DNA of 64,000 nt from Clavelina lepadiformis (GCF_947623445.1 NC_135245.1:813501-877500); one strand, 5' to 3'. Shown: positions 14,745-26,624, numbered from the stretch's first letter. Translations and numbers: made by a program. Notes: generated from the sequence alone by a model not told the origin.

Positions 14745-15243
14745 GATTTGAGTGCTGTGGTGGCAGAACTATAAATTAGCAGCGCAGTAAAATCTAGTTT
14801 TGACAACTTGAGCACGTAATGAGCTTGTTCTTGGTTACCTGGCCTTGTCAGGAAGCGTTGCTGTTAAAAATATACAAACCACAACACATCTCGTCGCACG
14901 ACTGAGGCAACCACAAACCTGCTGTGTTTGACGTAAGCAATTCAACTGCGTCAAGCTAATTACACATTGAAACATAATAATATCGTTTGTCGTTACGTGG
15001 TTATGCTTGTGGTAGGCCGGTAGCTGCTGTAAAAAGTTAGGTTGCTGCTGTTCATTTGATCAGGAAGCTTTCTATTGCAACACTTTCTTCGCATTAGTTT
15101 TTGTTGTCCTGAAAGATCAATGTGACCTACTTAACCCTCTAACTAGTCTAACAAATAGTTTGTTAAAATGTCGAGTAAAATCGATTTTATTCAAAACGCC
15201 ACATCCGGTGACAAACTCAACCACATAAAATTATGACAACTCA
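14745..15243 (-). repeat. Duplicated upstream segment of the SDR tandem unit (copy 1)
   Basis: This stretch aligns with 20026-20500 over nearly its whole length, including a shared end with ACCACATAAAATTATGACAA and a shared GTGGTGGCAGAACTAT near the other end. The second copy lies just upstream of SDR copy B. It therefore marks the promoter-side part of the ancestral duplication unit, here preceding the orphan exon at 14392. Confidence 0.75.
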
Positions 15244-15265
15244 TCAAATGGATCTCAGATGGGTT

Positions 15266-15271
15266 TTTATT
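15266..15271 (-). terminator. Polyadenylation signal of SDR copy A
   Basis: AATAAA on the minus strand, about 25 bases after the stop codon of SDR copy A. Confidence 0.5.
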
Positions 15272-15296
15272 TACGCCAATGCCAAGGCACAGTCAA

Positions 15297-16818
15297 TCAA
15301 AAATTGTTTGCAGAACCAGCAAGCAAGCGACCTCTGTCCACAGCCAGACAGGTCCCGGTGATGGCTCGAGCAGAGTTAGATGCCAGAAACAAGATGGCGT
15401 TGGCCACGTCTTCCTTCTCTACCAGCACTCCACCTAGCGGATGCGTTTTTGCTTCAAAACCATAGAAACTAGCTTCATTTACATCAAGTCTAAGAGCTCC
15501 TGGTGCCCCCATTATGTTTGTTTTGCAAAGTCCAGGACTGAAAACAAATAAATTGGAAAAGTTGAAAACGTGCGTCAAAGTGAAAGGTTCTCTCTAAACA
15601 TAGGCAATGCCACAAGTTATAATAATTTTACGTCACTAAAGTTTAGTCAGTTTAACTTACGACACGGCGTTCACTCTAATCTCCTTTCCAGCCAAACCTG
15701 TATAAACAAAACAAAGTGATAAAATACTAAATAAATGAAGTTGATGGGTTGTTTAATCAAGATGTGGTCAAAACGTGTTTTCGTAAATTTTCGATTTTCA
15801 ATCTAAAACTTTCGAGTTTTGTTTAAATTTGTGAAATCAATCATAAGTTTATAAATCCTGACCCAATGCTGCCGATTTGGTGAAATAAATCATCGCTGCA
15901 TTTGTCATTCCATACAAGATTCCTCCGGGTATAAGCATTTCACCGGCCACGCTTGTCATGTTAATCACGTTTCCTGAATTACAAATAACTGCTCCTTAAA
16001 TGATGGAAAATTTACTTTATAGGTTCACTACAACGTTGCATAAACACTTAAATTATTAAAAGCATTGAGTAAGCTTTATCAAAGAACTATGTTCGATCAA
16101 GATACTATAAAGTACAAAACTTTTTGCCACCTTTTGTCTTTTCCAAATGGGGCACAGCAAGCTGGGTGAAGTGGAAATGAGCCTTCACGTTCACGTGGAA
16201 AAGTAAATCGAATGATTCCATCGGAGCCTAAAGATTTGACACAGCTTTAAGTTGAGAAGTTAAAGACATTATACAACCGGTACGACGATAATTGAGTCTA
16301 AAGACGGGGTTAACCGCTGAGTAAAACACAGAATGGTTGATGCTAATCTACCTCTGCCACTGAGCCCATTCGGAATACTCCTGCGTTATTGACAAGCACA
16401 TCCAACCTGTCGAACGTTTTAATCGTTTCGTTCATTGCTCGAACTATGTTGTCTTCGACTTGTAAATCGGCGACTACAGCCAACACCTAAAACATGTTTC
16501 CAATCGTAAAAATAAAATCGTAAATGAAAAGTTACTGAACACCAGTGCGACCTACCTTTCTTGCACCGGCTTTCTTGCATTGCTCGGTAACTTTATTTAA
16601 GTTTTCTTCATCTTTATCAACCAAACTCAATGAAGCTCCTTTCTTGGCAAATGCATTTGCAATTGCTTGGCCAATACCAGACGCAGCGCCTGTTAAAGAG
16701 AGGGATTATGTTTTAATGTAAAGATCAGATTTTGCGTTTAGAAATATGAAATTTATACCAAGCTGCAACTTATAGGCTCACCTGAAACCAGAACAACTTT
16801 CGAAGCAAATTCTGTCAT
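15297..16818 (-). CDS. Short-chain dehydrogenase/reductase, copy A (catalytic Lys replaced)
   Basis: Exons on the minus strand: 16818-16782, 16689-16556, 16486-16352, 16227-16131, 15973-15863, 15697-15661, 15537-15297, giving 263 residues, normal for a classical SDR. All introns are GT-AG. The N-terminal Rossmann motif reads GAASGIG (residues 13-19), followed by NNAG (90-93), Asn115, Ser142, Tyr155, and RVNAVSPG before the variable substrate loop. These are NAD(P)-dependent oxidoreductases resembling FabG-type 3-oxoacyl reductases; the substrate cannot be told. Odd: the YxxxK motif reads YGMTN, so the catalytic lysine (position 159) is asparagine, although copies B and C keep it. The reading frame is otherwise intact, so it may be expressed but impaired or altered. 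First of three tandem copies in the same orientation. Confidence 0.9.
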
Positions 16819-18170
16819 GTCTCCTGCACGTAAGCTTCTCATGAATGCCTTGAATAAGACGCGTAGTGGCAACTTGTTTGGTTGTTGCCATTCCCTGAAG
16901 CATAACCACTTGCTTACTGGTAATGTCGATTCTAGTGTTTACGCGGTCACTTGAAGTTGACCAGATCTGTGGATGCTGCAACTAACATTGCCAACACGAG
17001 CCACCAACCTAAAGTATACTCTACGTCACTGCTGCGCCTGTAGTGCATCAGTCATCATTAGTTAGATCTTTATTGTCTTGTCATGGAAATCTCTTAATTG
17101 CGTAGTGTGTTTGTCGTGCCTCCAGCCTGTTTGTCGTGCCTCCAGTTACTTTTGTGACGCGCAAATATAGTTTCCTGAACTTATAAGGTAAGGTAATGGT
17201 GTATGCAAAATAATTTTTTTTTTTGAATAAATTTTACAATACATGGCCAAGAAAACTGGTAAATTTTGTTATAATTGAAGTTTGTATAAATTTATGCTTT
17301 GCCAATGTTCTTTACAACAGCGTGGACTGCATGAAACATTGCACTCAGCAAAGTTGTGACTGTGACAACAACTTCAACATTATCAATACATTACCTAAAT
17401 TAAATTGTCCATTTTTAATTTTACTACTCATTTATTGATGTAATAAATCAATGTACTCATTAGATTCGTATCTAATCCGGGATTTATCATTTCGCAGATC
17501 AGTCGCCTTTTAAGTTTATTCTCTCACACGTTTATTCTGGTAATTCTAACAGAACTGTCAAAGGCAATGCTGCAGGAACGGTAAGAGGAGGAGGAACAAC
17601 AAAAAGATGGGAAGAAAACATCCCTGATGGACTGGAATGAGTCTATTCAAAGATATGAGGAAAATAGGGAACCGAGAGGAATGGAGAAAGGTTGCGGCAA
17701 AGTCTTTTCTGGCGCCACCAAAAACTATAAAACTACGGGATAATATTTGCAGGGTGCTGCTGTGTATTAAGCACTTGTTGCTTAACTGCGAGACCAGCGT
17801 TTAAATCGCTCCACTAGACCACAAGCCCTGGAAAGCTGTACTATGACAAAAGCTACTTTAAGCAATTATGAAATTGACGCACAGTGTAACAGTTAAAGTT
17901 ATTGCGTCAGTATAAATTTCTGATCTATATGGTTGCTATTCAATTTGACGTCGTTTGGTGATTAGCATAAAAGTTTGCCGGACCCTTCATTCTGTCAATA
18001 TTCGTTGTTTTGGATGATGTCTGTGATCTGACGTAATCCGTTGACAATTAACTTCATGACGGTTGACGCAACGAAAATATTTAATTTATTTACGAGGCCG
18101 CGGTTAATATTGAAACCTTTCGAAACAATCCCAACCAATTAACAGAATTACATCATCAACAAGGCACGGT
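16819..18170. other. Spacer between SDR copies A and B
   Basis: It contains the presumed promoter of copy A, a tandem duplication of TGTTTGTCGTGCCTCCAG at 17108-17145 (period 20), and a LINE remnant near 17580. I see no further gene here. Confidence 0.6.
17580..17735 (+). mobile_element. 3' end fragment of a LINE reverse transcriptase ORF
   Basis: Translation shows KRWEENIPD and, in a second frame, WTGMS followed by REEWRKVAAKS. This is the familiar C-terminal block of many LINE reverse transcriptases (KRWED-I-EWTG ... R-WR-L-KS). A frameshift lies between the two blocks and an in-frame stop follows, so it is dead. It is 5'-truncated, as LINE copies often are. The clade cannot be fixed from so short a piece. 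Confidence 0.6.
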
Positions 18171-19650
18171 TTATTCGCCCTTATATAATGGACCAGCAAG
18201 CAAGCGACCCCTGTCTAAAAGCAAGTTGGTCCCGGTTATGGTTCGGGCAGAATCAGATGCCAGAAACAAGATGGCGTCCACCACGTCTTCCTTCTCTATC
18301 AACACTCCACCTAGAGGGTGAGTTTTTTCCTCAAACTCAAAAATTTCATCTTCACTTAAATCAGGTCCAAGCGCGTCTGGCTGTTTTAATATATTTGTCC
18401 TGCACACAGAAGGACTGAAAAAAAAAACAAAAATTGATCTGTATCAAGTGAAATCTGAGGAAGTAAAATAGATTTTTCCTTAGAAACCCTGAAACTGATA
18501 TTGCGGAAACCACGTTAGAAAAAATGTTTTTATAAACGAGCTAAGTCATGATTGGCGTGAAATAAGAATTGAGTAAGACTTACGCCACGGCATTTACACG
18601 AATCCCTTTTTCTGCCAAACCTGTATAAAAAAAAAACAAAATAAAAACAATTCATGACACGTAAATAGATGCTGAATGGATGTAAGTTGAAGAAAAATAT
18701 GGTTAAAAAACTCTTACAGCGACTAAAGCTCATGGGTCTTTGTCCACCTGACATAAAATAGTCGAAGTTTAAATTAAACTTTAAAACCTTCACCCAATGC
18801 CGTTGTTTTGGTGAAGTAAGTCAATGCTGCTTTTGTCATCCCGTACAAGATGTCAGTAGAAAGCAGCATTTCACTCGCAATGCTTGTCAGATTAATCACG
18901 TTTCCTGAAATACATGTGCAAGTGCTTTGGTGTCACGGCTGACTTCGAATACTGACTCGACACTACACTACTCGTTGTTTTAATAGCAAAAAAGAACCGA
19001 AAACCTATTGCATTATAGTCTCTTGCCACCTTTTGTTTTTTCTAAATGGGGCACAGCAAGCTTGGTGAAGTGGAAATGAGCCTTCACGTTGACGTGGAAA
19101 AGTAAATCAAATGATTCCATCGTAGTCTAAAAGTTTAGCAAAGTTGAGTTTAAGACAAAGCAATGAATGAGTTTAGATTTTGTTGCGCTAAATTCCCGAA
19201 ACGTAAACTTACATCTTCTACTGATCCCGTTCGAAATACTCCTGCGTTATTGACAAGCACATCCAACCTGTCGAACGTTTCTATCGTTTCGTTCATTGCT
19301 TGAACTATGTTGTCTTCGACTCGTAAATCGGCGACTACAGCCAACACCTGAAATATCATTCTAATTTCAAAATGTTTTCGTGTAAATAGAAAAGTTACAG
19401 AACATCAGTGCGACCTACCTTGCTTGCACCGGCCTTCTTGCATTGTTCGGTAACTTTGTTTAAATTTTCTTCATCTTTATCAACCAAACTCAATGAAGCT
19501 CCTTTCTTGGCAAATGCATTTGCAATTGCTTGTCCAATACCAGACGCAGCGCCTGTTCAAAGAAATAAGTTAATGCGGGGGATGGAACTAGCTGCAAATT
19601 CAATTCAACCTATCGGTAACTAAGATGACTTTCGAAGCAAAATCTGTCAT
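18171..19650 (-). CDS. Short-chain dehydrogenase/reductase, copy B (exon 1 donor changed)
   Basis: Exons: 19650-19614, 19552-19419, 19347-19213, 19126-19030, 18904-18794, 18620-18584, 18414-18171, coding for 264 residues. Phases and exon lengths match copies A and C. Rossmann motif GAASGIG, NNAG, Asn115, Ser142, Tyr155 and Lys159 (YGMTK) are all present, so the catalytic tetrad is intact. Odd: after exon 1, where the other copies have GT, this copy reads AT (19613-19612), a single G-to-A change. The next GT, four bases on, would shift the frame. The exon 2 acceptor is ordinary AG, so this is not a U12 AT-AC intron. Unless splicing copes, copy B would lose its coenzyme-binding start. The C-terminal loop differs strongly from copy A. 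The substrate is unknown. Confidence 0.85.
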
Positions 19651-20639
19651 TATGTTCCACCAAAATCACTCGCTGTTAGTTAGCATGCAAACAACGTTTC
19701 GTTTTATATCTAAAATTATAAACATTGAGATAAGTTATGCTTTGCTTTCTGCCTGATAATGATTGAGATTTTTGCTTATTTAGCTGACAATTGCAGTCGA
19801 AGTCGTCACGAATCCATGGCCTATACTTGACCGTGTCAATTATTCACCGACGGGAAACAATTTATCATAAATATGTTTTTGTGTAAAGTTTGTTTTGCTT
19901 CGTTTGTATGCTCCATCTTATCATTATAGACACATTACAACTATTGTGCAACTCTAAAACTCGAATCGTTTTATGTGGAGCAGGTTGCACTCGCTTACTT
20001 TCATATTGTTTGCTCATAAAAAGAACACTGTTGCTGTGGTGGCAGAACTATCAATTTTACAGCGCACTAAAATCGGATTTTGACAACTTAAGCAGACAAC
20101 AAGCTTATTCCTGGCTTCCTGGTCTTGGCATGAAACTTTGCCTTTAAAAATATGCAAACAACAACACGTTGTCATGTGACTAGCTTTCGACAACCTTCGC
20201 CTGTGTTCGATTGACGTAAAACATTATGTTGCGTCAAGTTAATTTAATAATGAAAGGTGCCATGTTTCATCATAAACTGGTTTATGTAGTTGCACTTGAC
20301 CTTAGGCCGCCTCTGTTTATTAAATTAAAAAACTGTCTATAGCAGCACCCTCTTTGCGTCTGCTTTCGTTGTTTTGAAAGATCAAGATGACCTGCAAAGT
20401 CGTCTAAGAAATATTTAACTTTGTAAAAGTGTCGAGTAAAATCATTTTGTTCAAAACGCCGCATCTGGTGACAAATTCAACCACATAAAATTATGACAAT
20501 CCATCTCGCTAACCCGAGCTCTCACGTTTATATACAGGAATTTGTTTTGCCTTTTATCAGAATAAATTTCCAATCAAAATCTCTCTTCTTGGTATAAATA
20601 TTTTTTTTGGCTCGATTTTGCTCATAGATTGGTGATATT
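19651..20639. other. Upstream region of SDR copy B
   Basis: No gene seen. It includes the second copy of the duplicated upstream segment (20026-20500) and ends at the target site of the hAT element. Confidence 0.6.
20026..20500 (-). repeat. Duplicated upstream segment of the SDR tandem unit (copy 2)
   Basis: Homologous to 14745-15243 over about 480 bp with scattered substitutions and small gaps. It lies upstream of SDR copy B. I did not find a clear match upstream of copies A or C. Confidence 0.75.
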
Positions 20640-21597
20640 TAGGGCCCGCAAAAGTCAATAAAGTCAAAAATTTTTAAGGACCTCGTCTGACCACGAATCA
20701 AAGAATAAAGTTGTTTTCAGCACCTAGGGGATTGTTTCTAAGAAGTTAATAGGTCAAAATAAAGTCAAAATTTACAATAAAGTCAAAATTTTCAATAAAG
20801 TCAAAATTTGTCAAAATATGGCTTTTTACAAAGTTTTTGTGTTTCTTGAGAGTAATTCTTGTAAAAATCCTCGTGGAAGCATTGTAAATCAGGAACTGCG
20901 ACACAATTAAACCATATTAACCCATAAAAGCAGGAAATAAGTCACAATGCCCACTTGGATCAGCAGTAACTTTTATCGCAAATTGTCCATTGTTTATTCA
21001 TTGTTACGTATTTAAATAATTCTTATAAAAAACTTCTCTTCATAAACGTGGTATTTTCGAAGATCAACAGTTTGGATTTTAGGAATAACCTACTGACATT
21101 CTGTAATACAAAAATGCCTAAGCAAGCTAAATCGTCTTCAGCAAAAGTTAGACAGACTTGTCGAGATTTTTCTGATGAATTTAATGCAACTCCCGGGGGT
21201 GATTTAAGGTGCACTTTTTGCGAGGTTATAGTGAAGTGCGATAAAAAGTATTTTGTTGAAAGCCACAGGAAAAGTAAACGCCATCAAGCTGGATTGGAGC
21301 AACAACAAGCATTCCCTGTTTAATTTGCTGTTTATTAGAATTTACCATGCGGAGAAAATCGAGGCAAAGTGCCCTTTTCACAAGGACAAAATAACACAAG
21401 CTACCTAAATCTATCGCCAAAAAACACGACACACTTTACGTTTGGGTCTGAAATCGACAAAATATTATGTTTGGGTAACTGGAGGAAGAACTGTGGCCTC
21501 TACAAATAAGCAATTTCGTTAGGTCAAAATAAAGTCAAAATTTGATAAAAATAAAGTCAAAAAAAATTTTTTTTAGGTCAAAATAAAAATGGCCCTA
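20640..21597 (+). mobile_element. Non-autonomous hAT element with 8-bp target duplication
   Basis: The element begins TAGGGCC and ends GGCCCTA and is flanked by identical 8-bp copies of GTGATATT (20632-20639 and 21598-21605), the hallmark of a hAT insertion. Inside both ends are repeated copies of AATAAAGTCAAAA in the same orientation (about seven), typical of transposase-binding subterminal repeats. At 958 bp it is far too short for a hAT transposase. The one convincing ORF is the zinc-finger ORF at 21114. The perfect target duplication suggests a fairly recent insertion. Confidence 0.85.
21114..21323 (+). CDS. CGGBP1-like zinc-finger protein inside the hAT element
   Basis: A 69-residue ORF starting MPKQAKSSSAK and ending QQAFPV. 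Its centre has GGDLRCTFC, then a histidine pair in SHRKSKRH. This is the single C2H2-type finger arrangement of CGGBP1 and of the N-terminal DNA-binding domain of related hAT transposases. An upstream in-frame start would give 91 residues. The catalytic part of a transposase is absent. It may be what is left after internal deletion, or a short DNA-binding protein able to compete with the full transposase; the second idea is inference only. Confidence 0.55.
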   Translation: MPKQAKSSSAKVRQTCRDFSDEFNATPGGDLRCTFCEVIVKCDKKYFVESHRKSKRHQAGLEQQQAFPV

Positions 21598-21605
21598 GTG
21601 ATATT

Positions 21606-23151
21606 CCTCTTATTATTAATGGCAACGGAAGCGGTGTCTAAAAGGACTTTGTGAGTCATATTTTTCCAGGATGTTTGATGAACCACTTCCTCACCATGAG
21701 TACGAAAACAATGACGCATGGCACGATTGTTTCGTCAGTAAACTCACTTGAAGTTAGAAGCAAGATATTTGGAAGATCGAATAATTTAAAGCAAAAACAT
21801 CAGAGCCAGATTAGAACCGCAGAACTGCACTCTACTGTACATAGATTTAGTGGTGTTGTTTCAAAGTTTTATTTCAACTTCCTCTTTCTTCAACAGTCAT
21901 CTTGCACTTTACCCTACAAGATCCTTGTAACATATCTGATTTACAAAGGTTTTTCTTATAACATAAAATGGATAAACACAAATTAGTTATACTGATCGTA
22001 ACTTTGCAATCTTTTTATATACACAATAAATAATTTTAACAGTGTTTTATTTCAGTGCATATTGTGGTCAAATCGTTCAGCTTGCACAACTGTAAATGAT
22101 GACGCAGCAGAGGTACGCAATGGGCCAAAACTCAAATGACTATTTTTGTCGATGGAGTGTTTTATTTTGTGATTTTGGTTTAAAATTCCACTGCAATAAC
22201 TAAAACCATTGCAGTAACGGATGGTTTCAAATTTTGCGATAGTTCAAACGTCTGATGCCAGCTGTTAATCAAAATTCGTTGTTAAAGTTTATTACAACAA
22301 ACCAGGTATAAGCTACAGGTCTAGCTATAGGATATCCACACACTGGATAGTTTCCTGAGATCATCTTTTCGAAAACAAACATTCACTGAAATTGTGAAAT
22401 CCTTTGAAATACAGAATTATGAAGTTGTGCAGAACACGCACAGGACCATGAAGCAAAGTTGTTAATCGAAAATAAAACTAAGGTTTAATTAAGCTAATCT
22501 GTCTTTCTAAAGTAAATATGCTTTTATACGCAAGTTATCTCCTTAATCCACGCAGTATATTGTTATTAGTATGGTGTCACTCCTTTTACGATTCTCATTA
22601 CACTTGAATGGTCATCAACATGGAACAATTTGTTTTTGTGCAAAATTATTGCGAAATGCTGCATTATATACGTAACCCTATAAATGTATACGATAGAATG
22701 TTTTGTTCTATATGTGGACGTGTCACACATACTTACATTGGATATACGAGAGACACTCAGAGAGCATGTGTTCTTGTGACTTGAAGCACAAACTTGTTTT
22801 GCGCAAGTTCGTTTGCAGTTTGAAATCTACACCACTGTCTTAGTAATGCTGTCAAACAGATTTGCAAATCGCGTAGATTTTGCTGAAACAGAACAGTTCC
22901 ATACTACACGAGACACAACAGCACAAAATTTAAGACTTATTAATAAACGCCATACTTGGACAAATTTATAGGAGTTGGATTAATTTTGTTTGAACAGAAG
23001 AAGTGAACGTTTATTTAACATTAATATTTTTTCATAAAATTCATTTCATTCATTTTCAAAAATTTTCATTTTTTCATTTTTTTTCATAATTGTTTTTGCG
23101 CTTCTCTTTAATTGTCGTCAAGGACTTGAATGCATTAAATGCTTTAATGAG
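21606..23151. other. Spacer between the hAT element and SDR copy C
   Basis: I see no gene. A T-rich low-complexity patch of repeated TTCATTTT-like units lies at about 23027-23092, just beyond the 3' end of SDR copy C. Confidence 0.5.
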
Positions 23152-24903
23152 TTACGTTCCAGAACCCACAAGAGCATGACCCCTGTCCACAGCCAGACAG
23201 GTCCCGGTGATGGTTCGGGCAGAGTCAGATGCCAGAAACAAGATGGCGTCCACCACGTCTTGCTTCTCTACCAGCACTCCACCTAGCGGAACTTGAAATG
23301 ATGTTTTACGAAAAAAATCGTCCGGAGTTAATCCTGGTGAGAGGGCTCCCGGGCATGACATTATGCTGGTTTTACAAGCCGAAGGACTAGATTGGATTAA
23401 AACAAATGGTCACTTTATGTTTTCATGAATTACTCTTTCGTCATTATCTCACTCTAACTCACAGTACTGCATTCACTCTGATTCCTTTTCCGGCCAGACC
23501 TGAAGACAAAAAGTAAATTAAATGAAAAAAAATTATATCTATAGACTTCTTGTCGAAATCCTAAACCAAATGTTATTGATTGTTGCTTTAACTAATTTTG
23601 AACTTCACCCAACGCCGACGTCTTTGTGAAGTAATTCAACGCAGCTTTCGACATTCCGTACAAAATACAATTTGGTAAACGTCTTTCGCCGGCGACACTG
23701 GATACGTTGATAATTGTACCTGCGACAGAAACATGACCTTGCAATCACATATTCCGGAAAACTTTTTCTCATTGAAATAAAAACGTAAAAATATAGACGA
23801 AATGTTTTAAAGTTGCTTGATTGTGACATAACAAACAAATAAAAAGCTATTAAAGAACGTATGTATTCTCCAAAGTAGTTGAATACCCCATTGTAGCATT
23901 TGTTAAAATGCAACAAATTTCTTCTCCGAAATTCGTCACTGTATATTGAGCGGAATATATTCAAGCGATATATTTGACCAAAATTCAAAAACAGTTTTGC
24001 AAAATATTGCTTCGAGACCGGACCAAACCAGACAAACGGTTTTGAACAAAAAAGGTCTTTGAGGTTGAAAAAACTTATCTCTCATTGTGAAGTGGTAAAC
24101 ATACCGGCGCAAGGACTATTTAGTGAAACAGAGTGGTATACAATTTGTAATTTAGACCAATTTAACAATTTTAGATTAATGCAAACTACCTCACAATCGA
24201 CGAACACTTTTTTCCTTGAGCTTAACATTTTTCACGGCAAAAAAAACAGCAACTACTGTAACACATCTTCACCTTTTGTCTGTTCCAAATGAGGCACAGC
24301 AAGCTTGGTGAAGTGGAAATGAGCCTTCACGTTCAAGTGGAAGATAAAATCAAACGATTGGATGGAAGCCTATACATACTCGACATATTGAATATGCATG
24401 TATTCATTTGCAATACTTGAATATGTTTTACAATCCGCCATTGATATGAATTTCGGCGACTTACTTGTTCTACTGAGCCCATTCGAAATACTCCTGCGTT
24501 ATTGACAAGCACATCCAACCTGTCGAACGTTTCAATCGTTTCGTTCATTGCTCGAACTACGTTGTCTTCGACTCGTAAATCAGCGACTACAGCCAACACC
24601 TGATGGAATTGCTTTTTTCTATTTCAAAACTTTTTTACTTAGTGTAGAATTATAGAACACCTGTGCGACCTACCTTGCTTGCACCGGCCTTCTTGCATTG
24701 CTCGGTAACTTTATTTAAATTTTCTTCATCTTTATCAACCAAACTCAATGAAGCTCCTTTCTTGGCAAATGCATTTGCTGTTGCTTGTCCAAAACCAGAC
24801 GCAGCGCCTGTTCAAAGAACACAATCATTGCAAAGACTGAACTGGTAACACATTTATTTATCCTACCTGTAATCAAAATGACTTTCGACGTAAACGCTGA
24901 CAT
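23152..24903 (-). CDS. Short-chain dehydrogenase/reductase, copy C
   Basis: Exons: 24903-24867, 24807-24674, 24599-24465, 24369-24273, 23719-23609, 23499-23463, 23386-23152, coding for 261 residues. All splice sites are GT-AG. It has NNAG (90-93), Asn115, Ser142 and Tyr155-Lys159 (YGMSK), so it looks the healthiest of the three copies. The Rossmann motif reads GFG instead of GIG. The motif after RVNAV is LPS where a classical SDR has SPG, and the loop that follows, which normally closes over the substrate, is very different from copies A and B. Exons 2 and 3 are nearly identical to the other copies. The reaction is presumably NAD(P)-dependent oxidation or reduction of an unknown alcohol or ketone. 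Confidence 0.9.
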
Positions 24904-26624
24904 GATCCCAAAGAAATCTTTGTCTTTATTGTCTGACTGCCGCAAGCAATTACGATTAAACTTAAATCTGGCTGAATGGTTCAGGCTATCACCGGCAGCT
25001 GTCCACTTTTTTCGCTGTTTGGTTATCCAGGCCCTTGCACTTATTTCAATGAACACCAACAGCCGGTTTGTTGTCTTCGTCAATATTTAAACCTCGTGCG
25101 TGCTGGTATGTGTTTAAGTGTATGTCTGCAGGCGATAACGTCTTTCACATTAAGCATTGGGGGAAGCTTTAATAGTATTTTGATCGTATGTTGTCGTGTT
25201 CTCGTTTAATCCAATACCTCACCTGATATCTCTGTTGAACCTGCACCTTGCAACGTGCACCGTTTACGTCATTCCGCTCTGAAGGCAAAAATGTCATTGG
25301 TTTTGGTTTGAGTTATAATTGGTTTGTTTGGCTGTAGCTCGACAGTAAAACTTTTTGTGTTTGCTTTGACTAAAAGACTTATTATTCCGTGTTTTAATTA
25401 GCTTGGTTTTACGAAATCCAGGAAAAACTTACGCTCTTATTCTATTTAGGTTTGACTCATTCTTCGTAGTCGACCAGGAAGTTGACAGGTCGCAGCCTAC
25501 ATAAATAGCGCCGGTGGTGAAAAGGTTTCTGGAAATAAAAATTTGGCGTGACAGAAGAGTTTGGTTTTTGCCTCTGTTGGTATATTCTGTATTATCTGTA
25601 TATTCTTGTGATAACCAAACATGCAATTGACATTGTTGTGGTCATGATCTGGACAACGAACGCTTGTGAAGTGAAAATTTGTGAAGTTACTTACAATATT
25701 TTGTCTGTTCAGCTACTTTGTCAAAACCTGAATTTGGAATCTTACACCAGAAAAGTTTGATTGTGATGAGAACTCGTTATTTTGTTTGTGATTGAACATT
25801 TGCTGCTTTCATGGTGAGCCTCGGGCACGAAGGGAGTGGAGCGTTTTAACGCGCTGCTGTGTTGTTGCTTCGTGTTTTGTCTGCTCTTGTTTTCATGTTT
25901 CTCTTCATAAATGTTTACGTCTGCTTAGTACTTGTGCTTGATGCGGAATCTATGTTGATTTTAAAAACTCGAATGTGCTACTGTACTAGAGACACTACTA
26001 CAGCTACTCGGGTTGTACTTTGTCAACAAGACGCACTTCAACGCAGCAAAAACAAGTTTCTTAAACCGGCAAAATCTTTCAACGATTTAATTTTTCTTAA
26101 TAGCTGAGCTTTGTGCTAATAATAATAACTTTGAGCTTTTGAGCCAACATCGTGGTCTTCCTATGTTAGGCTGAACCAGGCAACATACCAGGTAGGTTCC
26201 TGTCAGCATTGGTTGATGCTGTGTATAGTTGTTTAAAATAAAATTTGAAACTCTATTTTGATGAAATGATAATTTACTGTCTGTTTTTAGTTCATTTAAA
26301 AATACGCAAAAGATGAATCAATAAACAGGTTTCACACAAAAATTTTAAAATAATGCGCTGTTACTCTGTCGTAATATTTTCGAATTAATGTTTTTGTTGG
26401 TGGCAAAGTTGATTGACTATGTGTGTCATCCACCTTTTGCTGAAGTTTTTCTCCACTTTTTTAAATTTTACACTAATACTGAGACTTTCTTCACATAGGG
26501 AAACCCCGAAAGTAAACACTATGTCGTCGCAATGATCGCAGTTGCAAAATTTTGGCTTCATCGTGTCCTTGGAGCCTAATGCAAGGTCATGGTTGCTTTT
26601 AAGCTCCTGAGTCACGTAATAAGC
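24904..26624. other. Upstream region of SDR copy C
   Basis: No gene or repeat family recognised. The short open frames here lack splice sites and protein-like composition. The presumed promoter of copy C lies at its left end. Confidence 0.5.

Noticed and set aside
19612-19614. A U12-type AT-AC intron in SDR copy B
   Set aside because: The sequence after AT does not fit the U12 donor consensus ATATCCTT, the acceptor is AG, and both sister genes have GT-AG at this intron.
24904-26624. Several open frames of 60-110 codons upstream of SDR copy C
   Set aside because: They overlap on both strands, lack splice signals and show no protein-like pattern.
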